A stretch of 64,000 nt of DNA from Polaribacter irgensii 23-P. GTDB taxonomy: Bacteria; Bacteroidota; Bacteroidia; Flavobacteriales; Flavobacteriaceae. Of this stretch, positions 45,917-55,257 are shown one piece after another. The DNA lies in NCBI RefSeq assembly GCF_000153225.1, contig NZ_CH724148.1, positions 1,444,842-1,508,841 of the forward strand, written 5' to 3'. The notes beneath the pieces were generated by a model. The model did no database searches, had not been told where the DNA came from, and saw only the letters and a list, made by a program, of their open reading frames with translations. The position numbers were made by a program, and so were the translations under genes. How positions within the stretch are numbered: the stretch's first letter is position 1; each line of letters starts with the position of its first letter.

Positions 45917-48322
45917 TTAATTTCTTAAAGGTTTTCCTGTTTTTAACATGTGTTGAATTCTTTCTAAGGTCTTTCTTTCTGAGCAAAGAGATAAGAAAGC
46001 TTCTCTTTCAAGATCTAACAAGTATTGTTCCGTCACTAATGTAGGTTCAGATAAATCTCCTCCCGCCATTACGTGCGCGAGTTTATTTGCAATTTTCATG
46101 TCGTGTCCGCTAATATATTTAGAATCCTTCATAGCGTCGGTTCCTACTAAGAACATTCCCAAAGCTTGTTTTCCCAAAACCTTTATATCTTTTCTCAATA
46201 CGGGTTGTGTGTATCCACTTTCCGCCATTAATTTTGCATGCGCTTTGGCCGTTGCAATTTGTCGTTCTTTATTTACAACTACAATATCTTTTCCTTTTTG
46301 AAGTAATCCGAGGTCAAAGGCTTCATATGCAGAAGTAGAGACCTTGGCCATTCCAATGGTTAAAAAGTTTTCTTGTAGAATATTCAATTCAACATCACCT
46401 TTTTGAAAGGAATCGGACGCTCTGATGGCCATCTCCTTAGAGCCACCACCTCCAGGAATTACACCCACTCCAAATTCAACTAATCCCATATAGGTTTCTG
46501 CTGCTGCCACAACTTTATCTGCATGCAAAGAGATTTCACATCCACCGCCTAAAGCCATTCCATGGGGAGCAGAAATAGTAGGTATTGCAGAATATCGCAT
46601 GCGCATCATGGTGTCTTGGAAATATTTAATAGCATAATTTAGTTCGTCATATTCTTGTTCTACAGCCATCATGAAAATCATTCCAATGTTCGCACCAACA
46701 GAAAAGTTTGCTGCTTGATTTCCAACTACAAGTCCCTGAAAATCTTTTTCAGCGAGATCAATAGCTTTGTTGATACCTGTGAGCACATCCGCACCAATGG
46801 TATTCATTTTGGATTGGAATTCCAAGTTTAAAATTCCATCGCCAATATCTTCGATCACCACACCAGAGTTCTTCCAAACTTCATTTGATTTTCTAATGTT
46901 ATCGAGTATGATAAATGATTCTTGGCCTGGTTTTTTGACCTGGGTTTTTGAAGGAATGTCATAGTAATAAGAAGCACCCTCTTTTACTGAATAAAAGGAG
47001 GATTGACCGTTTGCTAGCATTTCAGTGATCCATGCAGCAGGATCTTTTCCTTCCGCTTTCATGATTTCAACTCCCGCAGCGACACCGATGGCATCCCAAA
47101 TTTGAAAAGGACCGTGTTCCCATCCAAAGCCAGCTCTTAAACCGTCATCAATGCGATACAACTCGTCAGAAATTTCAGGGATTCTATTTTGTACATACGC
47201 GAACATTGCGGCAAAACTTTTTCGGTAGAATTCACCGGCTTTGTCTTTTCCTGAAACTAAAACTTTGAACCTATCTGCAACATTGTCGATGCCTTTTGTC
47301 AATTCTAAGGTGGCAAATTTTGCAGATTTTTTAGCTCTGTATTCTAGGGTATTTAGATCTAAAGACAGGATCTCCTTTTGACCCTTAGCATCTTTCGTCA
47401 TTTTGTAAAAACCTTGTTTGGTTTTACTGCCCAACCACTTCTTTTCCATCATGCTATTTACAAAGTCTGGAATAACAAATTGATCGCTCATTTCATCATT
47501 TGGACAATTGTCTTTTACTCCGTTTGCAGTGTGGACTAGTGTATCCAATCCAACGACATCAATAGTTCTAAAGGTAGCTGATTTTGGACGACCGATTACA
47601 GGTCCCGTTAATTTATCAACCTCTTCAACTGTCAATCCCATTTCTTGGACGATATGAAACAAACTCATAATTCCGAAGATTCCAATTCTGTTTCCAATAA
47701 ATGCGGGAGTATCCTTTGCTAGTACCGAAGTTTTACCTAAAAATTTATCTCCATACATCATTAAGAAATCGGTAACCTGTTGAGAACAGCGGGGTCCAGG
47801 AACGACCTCAAATAGTTTTAAATATCTCGGGGGATTAAAAAAGTGAGTGACTGCAAAATGTTTTTGAAAATCTTCGCTTCTTCCTTCATTCATAAATTGA
47901 ATAGGAATGCCCGAAGTATTTGATGTGATTAGCGTTCCCGGTGTTCTGAATTTTTCAATTTTTTCAAAAACTATTTTCTTAATATCAAGTCTTTCAACCA
48001 CGACTTCCATAATCCAATCTGCATCAGCAATCTTGGAAATATCGTCTTCTAAATTACCTGTAGTAATTCTATTTGCAAATTTTTGATGGTAAATAGGGGA
48101 GGGTTTTGATTTTAAAGAAGAGGTAAGTGCTTCATTTACCAAACGATTGCGCACTACTTTGTCTTCGAGTGTCAATCCCTTTGATTTTTCTATTTCGCTC
48201 AGTTCTCTTGGCACAATGTCTAACAATAGTACTTCAACACCAATGTTTGCAAAATGACAAGCGATTCCGCTTCCCATAATTCCAGAGCCAACGATGGCTA
48301 CTTTTTTAATTCTTCTTGTCAT
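45917..48322 (-). CDS. 3-Hydroxyacyl-CoA dehydrogenase / enoyl-CoA hydratase, bifunctional
   Basis: The 801-residue protein carries two activities of beta-oxidation. The N-terminal NAD-binding hydroxyacyl-CoA dehydrogenase has GSGIMGSGIACHFANIGVEVLLLD near 11-34, SNTSGIPI, HFFNPPRYLKLFEVVPG and the C-terminal HAD domain to about 430. A crotonase domain follows (LVVGNQAANFSVGANIGMIF near 540, HGMALGGGCEISLHADKVVAAAETYMGLVEFGVGVIPGGGG near 590-630), holding the hydratase region. This order (dehydrogenase first) is the Bacteroidota arrangement. It starts 11 bases after the MarR gene. Confidence 0.95.
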   Translation of the reverse strand: MTRRIKKVAIVGSGIMGSGIACHFANIGVEVLLLDIVPRELSEIEKSKGLTLEDKVVRNRLVNEALTSSLKSKPSPIYHQKFANRITTGNLEDDISKIADADWIMEVVVERLDIKKIVFEKIEKFRTPGTLITSNTSGIPIQFMNEGRSEDFQKHFAVTHFFNPPRYLKLFEVVPGPRCSQQVTDFLMMYGDKFLGKTSVLAKDTPAFIGNRIGIFGIMSLFHIVQEMGLTVEEVDKLTGPVIGRPKSATFRTIDVVGLDTLVHTANGVKDNCPNDEMSDQFVIPDFVNSMMEKKWLGSKTKQGFYKMTKDAKGQKEILSLDLNTLEYRAKKSAKFATLELTKGIDNVADRFKVLVSGKDKAGEFYRKSFAAMFAYVQNRIPEISDELYRIDDGLRAGFGWEHGPFQIWDAIGVAAGVEIMKAEGKDPAAWITEMLANGQSSFYSVKEGASYYYDIPSKTQVKKPGQESFIILDNIRKSNEVWKNSGVVIEDIGDGILNLEFQSKMNTIGADVLTGINKAIDLAEKDFQGLVVGNQAANFSVGANIGMIFMMAVEQEYDELNYAIKYFQDTMMRMRYSAIPTISAPHGMALGGGCEISLHADKVVAAAETYMGLVEFGVGVIPGGGGSKEMAIRASDSFQKGDVELNILQENFLTIGMAKVSTSAYEAFDLGLLQKGKDIVVVNKERQIATAKAHAKLMAESGYTQPVLRKDIKVLGKQALGMFLVGTDAMKDSKYISGHDMKIANKLAHVMAGGDLSEPTLVTEQYLLDLEREAFLSLCSERKTLERIQHMLKTGKPLRN

Positions 48323-48333
48323 CCGTTTGATAT

Positions 48334-48792
48334 TTAAACTGCTTTTTTACTAATTTCTTTATAGATCTCTTTCGTTGCAATTAATTTGTTAATTGCAGAG
48401 GTAACTTTAAAAAATCCCTCTAAATCTTTTTCTGTAACATGGTGCATTACAGTATCATTAAATTGGATTACGTGGCCTTTTGAAATGGCGCGCATTTCTT
48501 TTCCGTACGCTGTTAATTTGATAATTACACTTCTGCCATCTTCAGGATTTTTTTCTCTAGAAATAGCACCTTTGTCTTCCATGTTTTTTAGTATTCTAGA
48601 AAGACTTGTAGGTTCCATGCCCATTAGAGGACCTAGCGCCGTAGACGGTGTTCCTTTTACTTTGTCAATATTTAAGAGTACAAAGGCGGTTGCCATGGTG
48701 CTGTCGTGTTTCACTGCCTGTTCATTGTACATCTTTGCTACCGTCTGCCAGGTTGCTCTTAGTTGATGATCTATCGATTTATACTTCTCCAT
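48334..48792 (-). CDS. MarR-family regulator of the beta-oxidation operon
   Basis: I chose the ATG at 48792 (MEKYKSIDHQLRATW). An upstream TTG at 48810 would start translation inside the -7 promoter box. The 152-residue protein has the MarR winged helix: LGPLMGMEPTSLSRILKNMEDKGAISREKNPEDGRSVIIKLTAYG, with recognition helix and wing. It is directly upstream of, and co-transcribed with, three beta-oxidation genes. Twin palindromes in its promoter suggest autorepression released by a fatty-acid signal, probably an acyl-CoA; that is inferred. Confidence 0.9.
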   Translation of the reverse strand: MEKYKSIDHQLRATWQTVAKMYNEQAVKHDSTMATAFVLLNIDKVKGTPSTALGPLMGMEPTSLSRILKNMEDKGAISREKNPEDGRSVIIKLTAYGKEMRAISKGHVIQFNDTVMHHVTEKDLEGFFKVTSAINKLIATKEIYKEISKKAV

Positions 48793-48807
48793 TATGTCAA
48801 ATATATA

Positions 48808-48839
48808 CAAATTTATTATGCATGCATAGTAAATCGCAA
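48808..48839 (-). promoter_or_regulatory. Promoter of the MarR/beta-oxidation operon
   Basis: On the minus strand TTG (48839-48837) is followed after 21 bases by TAAATTTG (48815-48808). The start site falls near 48801, nine bases before the ATG at 48792. Confidence 0.75.
48816..48831. promoter_or_regulatory. MarR operator 1 (TATGCATGCATA palindrome)
   Basis: TTATGCATGCATAGTA contains a perfect palindrome and lies between the -33 and -7 elements, where bound repressor would block RNA polymerase. A second copy differing by one base lies at 48845-48860, 29 bases away centre to centre. Confidence 0.75.
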
Positions 48840-48844
48840 AAAAG

Positions 48845-48860
48845 TTATGCGTGCATAGTA
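48845..48860. promoter_or_regulatory. MarR operator 2
   Basis: TTATGCGTGCATAGTA differs from operator 1 at one position and is placed just upstream of the -33 element on the same face of the helix (about three turns away). Confidence 0.72.
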
Positions 48861-49223
48861 TATTTTAACACAATTGGAAGGGCATGGGTAGCAGTGGTTG
48901 TGGAATTAGCGTAAAAGATGCCCAGCATACTTTCTTTTAGACGCAAGGAAGCCGTTTTTTGGGGGTCAATATTTAATTATGACCAAATCGATCTTAAAAA
49001 GTTCACGGAAATTATTTATTGTAGTATTTTAGAATAGTTAGTAGCGCTTGCTTTTATAAATGTAAAGTAGCCTACCTCATGTTCCGAATATGATTCATTA
49101 AAGTTATTATTGGTTATATTTGTCTCAATAATAGGAATCAATATTTTAAAAGTAGTATTGCTGTTTTTAAAAATGGTCAAAATAGATGTTACCGAGCTGC
49201 TGAAAGATAAATTATAAAAAAGA
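48861..49223. other. Intergenic region between the MarR operon and mscS
   Basis: Apart from the MarR operators at its left edge it holds a TATATTTG box at 49115-49122, a possible -7 element for mscS about 100 bases before its ATG. No gene is seen. Confidence 0.45.
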
Positions 49224-50090
49224 ATGCAAGATAAATTAGAACAGGTTGCGGAGACCATTTTGGAAGAGGCAAATTCTATTTTAGAGTATACCTTCACATT
49301 TACCAAAGACATAAGTATTTCCTTCCGGGGACTGCTATTTGTTGTGGTTGCCTTAATTGTAACTGCTTTTGTACTAAAATTATTACGGAAATTTATTACT
49401 AGAAAAATTCCTCCAAATGATAAAGTAAAGTTTGTCAGCGTTTTCAGCTACATTCGGTGGGTGGTTTTTATTGCTATTTTTTTAGTAGCCATGGATGCTT
49501 CTGGCGTAAATGTAACTGCAATATTTGCGGCATCTGCAGTCTTATTAATTGGTGTAGGTTTGGCACTTCAAACTTTATTCCAAGACATTATTTCGGGCAT
49601 CTTTATTTTGGTAGATCAGTCAGTGCATGTTGGAGATATTATTGAATTAGAAGGGAAAGTTGGCAGAGTATTAGACATCAGACTGCGAACAACAAGAGCA
49701 GTGACCATTGATAACAAAGTTTTAGTAATTCCGAATCACTTATACCTTACGAATATTCTTTTTAATTGGACAGAAAATGGAACACAAACCAGGGAATCAG
49801 TAAATGTTGGGGTCTCTTATGGAAGTGATGTGGAGTTGGTAAGGTCTATTTTGTTAGTAGCTGCAGCCAAACACAATAAGATTTTAAAAAAACCCATACC
49901 GAAAGTACTTTTTACAGATTTTGCTGATAGTTCTTTAAACTTTAAAATTATTTTTACCTTAAATGATAGTTTTGAAACTCGTTTTGTGCAAAGTGATTTG
50001 CGTTTTGAGATCGATAAAAAATTTAGAGAAAATGGAATTACCATTCCGTTCCCTCAAAGAGATGTGCACGTCTTTCAGCAACCACTCTAA
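49224..50090 (+). CDS. Small-conductance mechanosensitive channel (MscS family)
   Basis: MscS channels open under membrane tension and release solutes on osmotic downshift. The 288-residue protein has three N-terminal membrane helices (ISFRGLLFVVVALIVTAFVL near 28-47, VFSYIRWVVFIAIFLVAM near 71-88, and the pore helix VTAIFAASAVLLIGVGLALQTLFQDIISGIFI near 95-126). The beta domain carries VHVGDIIELEGKVGRVLDIRLRTTRAVT, and the C-terminal ferredoxin-like part ends GITIPFPQRDVHV. Length fits the basic MscS type. Confidence 0.94.
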   Translation: MQDKLEQVAETILEEANSILEYTFTFTKDISISFRGLLFVVVALIVTAFVLKLLRKFITRKIPPNDKVKFVSVFSYIRWVVFIAIFLVAMDASGVNVTAIFAASAVLLIGVGLALQTLFQDIISGIFILVDQSVHVGDIIELEGKVGRVLDIRLRTTRAVTIDNKVLVIPNHLYLTNILFNWTENGTQTRESVNVGVSYGSDVELVRSILLVAAAKHNKILKKPIPKVLFTDFADSSLNFKIIFTLNDSFETRFVQSDLRFEIDKKFRENGITIPFPQRDVHVFQQPL

Positions 50091-50168
50091 ATCATAAAGC
50101 AGACGAATACAGGACAGTAGTTTTTGAACTGCGCTTCTAGATGTTTAATTTTTGAATCAAAAAAACAA

Positions 50169-51332
50169 ATGAGTAGAATCTTAATTATTGAAGACGAAGG
50201 AGCCATTAGAAGAGTTTTGAAAAAAATAATTTCAGAAGAAAATGATGCTTATATCGTAGAAGAGGCTGCAGACGGACTTCAGGGCATTGAAATGATAAAA
50301 GACCACGATTACGATTTGATTTTATGTGATATCAAGATGCCAAAAATGGATGGAGTTGAGGTATTAGAGAAGACAAAAAAAATAAAGCCAGAAATACCAA
50401 TTGTGATGATTTCGGGGCACGGAGATTTAGATACCGCCGTAAATACAATGCGTTTAGGTGCTTTTGATTATATCTCTAAACCACCAGATTTAAACCGACT
50501 CTTAAACACGGTAAGAAACGCATTGGACAACAAGGTGTTGGTTGTCGAAAATAAAAGGTTGAAGAAAAAAATAAGTAAAAGTTACCAAATGGTGGGCGAA
50601 AGTCCTGCTATTTCTCTGATTAAAGAGATGATAGAAAAGGTAGCGAATACCGATGCTAGAGTCTTAATTACAGGGCCGAATGGAACGGGTAAAGAATTAG
50701 TAGCACATTGGCTGCATGAAAAATCAGATCGTGTAAAAGCACCCATGGTTGAAGTCAACTGCGCTGCAATTCCATCAGAATTAATAGAAAGCGAATTATT
50801 TGGACATGTAAAAGGATCCTTTACAGGAGCTAATAAAGACAGAGCAGGTAAGTTTGAAGCTGCAAATGGTGGGACAATTTTCTTAGATGAGATTGGAGAT
50901 ATGAGTTTGTCTGCGCAAGCAAAAGTTTTGCGTGCACTGCAAGAAAGTAGCATTTCAAGGGTAGGGTCTGACTCTGATATCAAGGTAAATGTTCGGGTAA
51001 TTGCAGCAACCAATAAAAACTTGCAAGAAGAAATTGCGGCAGGTAGGTTTCGAGAGGATTTATACCACAGACTCGCAGTTATTTTAATCAAAGTCCCCGG
51101 ATTGAATGACAGAAGAGAAGATATTCCTTTGCTAATTCGTTTTTTTGCAGGTAAAATCTCTAAAGAGCAGGGGACTCCAGAAAAAATATTTTCCCCAAAG
51201 GCGATCGCTTTGCTCCAGGAGTATGACTGGACAGGAAACATACGTGAGTTACGAAATGTAGTGGAGCGTTTGATAATTCTTGGAGAAAAAGAAGTCTCAG
51301 TAAACGATATAAAATTATTTGCTAGTAAATAA
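50169..51332 (+). CDS. Sigma-54-interacting response regulator lacking a DNA-binding domain
   Basis: I set the start at 50169 (MSRILIIEDE). The frame reaching back to 50124 only adds a non-conserved tail. The 387-residue protein has a receiver domain (phospho-Asp in LILCDIKMPKMDG near 51-63, ISGHGD, and Lys in ISKPPDL). A AAA+ domain follows with P-loop GPNGTGKE near 167-174, Walker B GGTIFLDEIGDM and the arginine-finger region FREDLYHRLAV. The sigma-54 contact loop reads GSFTGA rather than GAFTGA. The protein ends at VSVNDIKLFASK right after the AAA+ lid, so the usual Fis-type HTH is absent. Confidence 0.9.
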   Translation: MSRILIIEDEGAIRRVLKKIISEENDAYIVEEAADGLQGIEMIKDHDYDLILCDIKMPKMDGVEVLEKTKKIKPEIPIVMISGHGDLDTAVNTMRLGAFDYISKPPDLNRLLNTVRNALDNKVLVVENKRLKKKISKSYQMVGESPAISLIKEMIEKVANTDARVLITGPNGTGKELVAHWLHEKSDRVKAPMVEVNCAAIPSELIESELFGHVKGSFTGANKDRAGKFEAANGGTIFLDEIGDMSLSAQAKVLRALQESSISRVGSDSDIKVNVRVIAATNKNLQEEIAAGRFREDLYHRLAVILIKVPGLNDRREDIPLLIRFFAGKISKEQGTPEKIFSPKAIALLQEYDWTGNIRELRNVVERLIILGEKEVSVNDIKLFASK

Positions 51333-51453
51333 ACGAGCTCAGATTGATATGGGCAACGAAAGAAGCAAAGAAATAAAGGAAAGAATCTAAAAAGAAAGAG
51401 ATAAAGCTGCTTTGGCTAGTGAATATAATTTTTTGAAATAGCAAAAGAAATAT

Positions 51454-51493
51454 AAAAAAAAGGGAATCAAAATAATTTGATTCCCTTTTTTTT
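51454..51493. terminator. Bidirectional terminator between the response regulator and katG
   Basis: GGGAATCAAA (51462-51471) pairs with TTTGATTCCC (51476-51485) around ATAA, extended by flanking A and T runs. Confidence 0.93.
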
Positions 51494-51510
51494 ATAAAAT
51501 ACAGTGCAGG

Positions 51511-53697
51511 TTATTTTTTGATATCAAATAAATCAAGCTCCATTACCTTGGTCCAAGCGGCTACAAAATCGCACACAAAACGCTCTTTTGCATCATCAGC
51601 TGCATATACTTCCGCAATCGCTCTTAGTTCTGTGTTTGATCCAAAAATTAAATCAGCTCTTGTGCCTCTATATTTAATTTCTCCTGATTTTCTATCGCTT
51701 CCTTCGAATAATGTATCATCTTCAGAGGTTGCCTTCCAAGTGGTACTAAAATCTAAGATATTCACTAAAAAATCATTTGTAAGTGTACCTACTGTATCTG
51801 TAAATAGCCCATACTTAGAAGCATCATAATTGGTTCCTAAAGCGCGCATACCCGCAACTAAAACTGTCATTTCCGGAATACTAAGTGTCAACAATTGTGC
51901 TTTGTCAATCAACAATTCTTCTGCTGCTAGTTTTAAATCTTTTTTAATAAAATTTCTAAAACCGTCTGCTTTTGGTTCTAAATAGCCAAAAGAAACAAGA
52001 TCCGTTTGTTCTTGAGAAGCATCTCCTCTTCCAGAAGTAAAGGGAACAACAATGTCGTATCCTGCATTTTTTACTCCTTTTTCAATCGCTACAGTACCAC
52101 CGAGCACAATTAAATCTGCGATAGAAACAACTCCTTTGAAATCTTTTTGAATGCCCTCTATAACAATCAGCACTTTATTCAACTCATAAGGATTGTTTAC
52201 GGCCCAACTTTTTTGTGGTTCAAGACGAATTCTTCCACCATTTGCACCACCGCGCATGTCTGAGCCTCTAAACGTTGAAGCCGCTGCCCAAGCAGTAGTT
52301 GCCAATTGTGAAACGGATAAATCAGTATTTGAAATTGCTTCTTTTAAGGTTGCAATTTCTGTTTCAGAGAGCACTGTTCCTTGTGGAATTGGATCTTGCC
52401 AAAGCAGTTCTTCTTTAGGAGTATCTGGTCCTAAATATCTAGAAATTGGCCCCATGTCTCTGTGTGTTAATTTGTACCATGCTCTTGCAAACGCGTCTTC
52501 AAAAGCTTTGTGGTCTTTGTGGAAACGTTTAGAAATCTTCAAGTACTCAGGATCTACCTTTAAAGCGATGTCTGCAGTAGTCATCATTAAATCTTGCGTG
52601 TTACTAGCATCACCAGCTTTGGGTGCTCTTTTTGCTTTTGACGCTGCTGTGGGTTTCCATTGATGTGCACCTGCGGGGCTTTTGGTTAATTCCCAATCGT
52701 AGTTTAATAAGACATCAAAATAGTCATGATCCCAGGTAGTAGGGTTTGGAGTCCAAGCACCTTCTATTCCACTGGTAATCGTATCGTCTAAAACACCAGA
52801 TTTGTAAGAGTTTTTCCATCCCGTGCTCATTTCTTCTATTGGAGCTCCATGTGGCGACGGTCCAACGTATTTGTCTGGGTCTGCTGCGCCATGTGATTTA
52901 CCAAATGTGTGTCCTCCAGCGGTAAGAGCAACGGTTTCTTCATCGTTCATCGCCATTCTTCCAAAAGTCTCTCTTACATCTTTAGCAGAACCCATTGGGT
53001 CTGGAACTCCATTAGGACCCTCAGGATTTACATAAATCCAACCCATCATTACGGCACCTAGCGGATCTTCTAACTCTCCTTCAGCATACCGTTCCTTATT
53101 TTCTCCAAAGACCGTTTCAGAACCCCAGTATATGTCTTGTTCTGGTTCCCAAACATCTTCACGTCCACCAGCAAAACCAAAGGTTTTAAATCCCATTGAA
53201 TCCATAGCACACGTTCCTGCTAGGATCATTAAATCTGCCCAAGATAATTTATTTCCATATTTCTTTTTAATTGGCCACAGCAATAAACGCGCTTTATCTA
53301 AGTTACCATTGTCTGGCCAACTGTTGATAGGTGCAAAACGTTGTGATCCTGAACGTGCTCCACCACGTCCATCACCCACTCTGTAAGTACCAGCACTGTG
53401 CCATGCCATACGAACCATAAAAGGACCATAGTTCCCGTAATCTGCTGGCCACCAATCTTGAGAATCGGTCATGAAGTGCATTACATCGGCTTTCAAAGCT
53501 GCGTAATCTATGCTGTTAAAAGCTGCTGCGTAGTCAAAGTTTTCAGCCATTGGGCTAGATGCTTGTCCGTTTTGACGCAGAATATTTAATTTGAGTTCAT
53601 TTGGCCAAAAATCTCTCACTGAAGTGCCATTGCCCGCAGTTTGTTTTTGAGTTCCTCCCATAAAAGGGCATTTACTAATATCGCTATTTTTTTCCAT
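51511..53697 (-). CDS. katG: Catalase-peroxidase
   Basis: KatG removes hydrogen peroxide by catalase and peroxidase activity using haem b. The 728-residue protein has the distal Arg-Trp-His set in [20 protein letters not shown] near 86-105. The proximal His is in [14 protein letters not shown] near 259-272, and the Tyr of the Met-Tyr-Trp crosslink is in [14 protein letters not shown]. The second, haem-free duplicated domain runs from about 410 to the end ([20 protein letters not shown]). Length and motif order are normal. It is divergent from the peroxiredoxin operon. Confidence 0.97.
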   Translation of the reverse strand: MEKNSDISKCPFMGGTQKQTAGNGTSVRDFWPNELKLNILRQNGQASSPMAENFDYAAAFNSIDYAALKADVMHFMTDSQDWWPADYGNYGPFMVRMAWHSAGTYRVGDGRGGARSGSQRFAPINSWPDNGNLDKARLLLWPIKKKYGNKLSWADLMILAGTCAMDSMGFKTFGFAGGREDVWEPEQDIYWGSETVFGENKERYAEGELEDPLGAVMMGWIYVNPEGPNGVPDPMGSAKDVRETFGRMAMNDEETVALTAGGHTFGKSHGAADPDKYVGPSPHGAPIEEMSTGWKNSYKSGVLDDTITSGIEGAWTPNPTTWDHDYFDVLLNYDWELTKSPAGAHQWKPTAASKAKRAPKAGDASNTQDLMMTTADIALKVDPEYLKISKRFHKDHKAFEDAFARAWYKLTHRDMGPISRYLGPDTPKEELLWQDPIPQGTVLSETEIATLKEAISNTDLSVSQLATTAWAAASTFRGSDMRGGANGGRIRLEPQKSWAVNNPYELNKVLIVIEGIQKDFKGVVSIADLIVLGGTVAIEKGVKNAGYDIVVPFTSGRGDASQEQTDLVSFGYLEPKADGFRNFIKKDLKLAAEELLIDKAQLLTLSIPEMTVLVAGMRALGTNYDASKYGLFTDTVGTLTNDFLVNILDFSTTWKATSEDDTLFEGSDRKSGEIKYRGTRADLIFGSNTELRAIAEVYAADDAKERFVCDFVAAWTKVMELDLFDIKK

Positions 53698-53723
53698 GAT
53701 TGATAGTATTTACTTCTGAGGTA

Positions 53724-53731
53724 CAAACGTA
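53724..53731 (-). promoter_or_regulatory. -7 promoter element of katG
   Basis: On the minus strand this is TACGTTTG, an exact TAnnTTTG match about 27 bases before the katG ATG. No TTG was found at the normal distance, which could mean an activator is needed. Confidence 0.5.
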
Positions 53732-53912
53732 CAGCATTTAGTTGGATAATTATTATCTATAGTTTTTATTTTATCATAGTTAAAACTTATTAAATGACGG
53801 TTCTTAAATGTATCGTTTTTTTAACGATCAAATGAGTTTAATGGGAGCTTATTTTAAATGTTAGGCCTATAAGTAAAGTTGATGGTCACATAAAAAGTTA
53901 CCATAAGTTTTT

Positions 53913-53945
53913 TTGTAATAAATGCCCTTGTGGGCAGTATATTTG
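53913..53945 (+). promoter_or_regulatory. Promoter of the peroxiredoxin operon with internal palindrome
   Basis: TTG (53913-53915) and TATATTTG (53938-53945) are separated by 22 bases. Between them TGCCC-TTGT-GGGCA (53923-53936) forms a small inverted repeat, suitably placed for a repressor or a redox regulator. No regulator gene is nearby. Confidence 0.6.
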
Positions 53946-53980
53946 CAACTTAAAACCTTACCAAAAAAAAATAAAGAGAT

Positions 53981-54628
53981 ATGGCAACAATAGTTGGAAA
54001 AAAATTCCCAGATTTAAATGTAGATGCAATGAATGAAATGGGAGATACATTCAAATTGAATGTATTAGAAGAAGCAGTAAAAAATAAAAAGAAGGTGTTA
54101 TTATTTTGGTATCCAAAAGATTTTACATTTGTTTGCCCTACAGAATTACACGCTTTTCAAGCAGCAATCGCAGATTTTGAGAAAAGAGATACTATTGTAA
54201 TCGGAGCGTCTTGCGATACACCTGAGGTGCATTTCGCATGGTTGAGTACTGCGAAAGAAAATGGAGGAATTGAAGGGATAACATACCCAATATTAGCAGA
54301 TAGCAATAGAAACTTATCATCAATATTAGGTATTTTAGACATTACAAATGAAACTTTCGATGAAGCTTCACAAACAGTGCAAGTAGAGGGAGATAACGTA
54401 ACTTACAGAGCAACATATTTAATTGATGAAGAAGGGATCGTTTTTCACGAGGGCGTTAATCACATGCCTGTTGGAAGAAATGTAAATGAATTTTTACGTT
54501 TAATTGATGCATATACGCACGTACAGAAAAATGGAGAAGTTTGTCCAGCAAACTGGGAAGAAGGAAAAACAGCGATGTCAGCAAATGCGAAGGGAACTGC
54601 TGCATACTTAGCAAGCAACTTAAACTAA
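53981..54628 (+). CDS. Typical 2-Cys peroxiredoxin (AhpC/TSA family)
   Basis: Reduces hydrogen and organic peroxides through a disulfide cycle. The 215-residue protein has the peroxidatic Cys in KDFTFVCPTELHAF near 51, the conserved Arg/Thr region (VIGASCDTPEVHFAWL), HMPVGRNVNEFLRL, and the resolving Cys in GEVCPANWEEG near 187. It is followed after nine bases by a thioredoxin gene, its likely reductant, with trxB elsewhere in the window. Confidence 0.95.
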   Translation: MATIVGKKFPDLNVDAMNEMGDTFKLNVLEEAVKNKKKVLLFWYPKDFTFVCPTELHAFQAAIADFEKRDTIVIGASCDTPEVHFAWLSTAKENGGIEGITYPILADSNRNLSSILGILDITNETFDEASQTVQVEGDNVTYRATYLIDEEGIVFHEGVNHMPVGRNVNEFLRLIDAYTHVQKNGEVCPANWEEGKTAMSANAKGTAAYLASNLN

Positions 54629-54637
54629 TTATTAGAT

Positions 54638-54946
54638 ATGGTTCAAGAGTTAGATCAAGATAATTTATCAGAAATTATTGCCGGCAACAAAACAGTTGTT
54701 GTGCAGTACACGGCTACATGGTGTGGAAATTGTAGGATTATGAAACCTAAATTTAAAAAGTTAGCTTCAGAGAATGAAGCGATAACTTTTGTAATTGTGG
54801 ATGCTGAAAAATTTCCCGAGAGCAGAAAATTAGCGGACGTAAGTAATTTGCCAACCTTCGCAACTTTTGAGGGTGGGAGTTTTAAAGGACAAGCACAAAC
54901 AAATAAGTTTGAGGTATTGAAGGAACTTGTAAACGAAGTGTCTTAA
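54638..54946 (+). CDS. Thioredoxin-family protein with WCGNC active site
   Basis: The 102-residue protein has the thioredoxin fold with active site ATWCGNCRIMKPKF near 26-39 and cis-Pro in SNLPTFATFEGG. The dithiol is CGNC instead of the standard CGPC, which is expected to alter redox potential. Coupling to the peroxiredoxin upstream (nine-base gap) points to a dedicated electron donor. The next gene starts one base after its stop. Confidence 0.92.
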   Translation: MVQELDQDNLSEIIAGNKTVVVQYTATWCGNCRIMKPKFKKLASENEAITFVIVDAEKFPESRKLADVSNLPTFATFEGGSFKGQAQTNKFEVLKELVNEVS

Positions 54947-54947
54947 T

Positions 54948-55205
54948 ATGAAGCTACCAGTAATTAAACACCTGACGAGTTTCATAGAAGAGAACGATCA
55001 AGATTATCTTTTGGAGACTATTGAAACACTTGAAGGGCTAACAGAGGTTCCGTCTTTAAAAGACGAGGAATTAGATGTTATTGGAGAGTTGATCTCTAAT
55101 ATGTATGGTGCGTTAGAGGTTCATAAAATGGTCAAAGAAGGAACTCCTAAGAAAGAGGCGTTAAATTTGTTTATGAAACGCGTTTTGGGATCTATCGATC
55201 AATAA
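54948..55205 (+). CDS. DUF6952-like small protein
   Basis: The 85-residue protein is acidic and helical: FIEENDQDYLLETIETLEGL near 12-31, then ISNMYGALEVHKMVKEGTPKKEALNLFMKRV. It has no Cys residue, so it is not a redox carrier itself. It matches the small protein that regularly follows peroxiredoxin and thioredoxin genes in Flavobacteriia (labelled DUF6952, from memory). A chaperone or adaptor role for the peroxidase pair is possible but unproven. Confidence 0.8.
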   Translation: MKLPVIKHLTSFIEENDQDYLLETIETLEGLTEVPSLKDEELDVIGELISNMYGALEVHKMVKEGTPKKEALNLFMKRVLGSIDQ

Positions 55206-55226
55206 AAAGAACAGTATTGGAAATAT

Positions 55227-55257
55227 AAAATCTCAGGGGAAACCTTGAGATTTTTTT
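55227..55257 (+). terminator. Terminator of the peroxiredoxin operon (GAAA tetraloop)
   Basis: AAAATCTCAGGG (55227-55238) pairs with CCTTGAGATTTT (55243-55254), with one G-T pair, around GAAA and followed by T residues. It touches the 3' end of the converging amine oxidase-like gene. Confidence 0.85.

Noticed and set aside
51349..51470. Possible small gene or remnant (GNERSKEIKERI, stop, KERDKAALASEYNF) between the response regulator and katG
   Set aside because: The frame has two stops within 35 codons and its end merges with the terminator. The Lys-rich text may simply reflect A-rich DNA, so I did not call a pseudogene.
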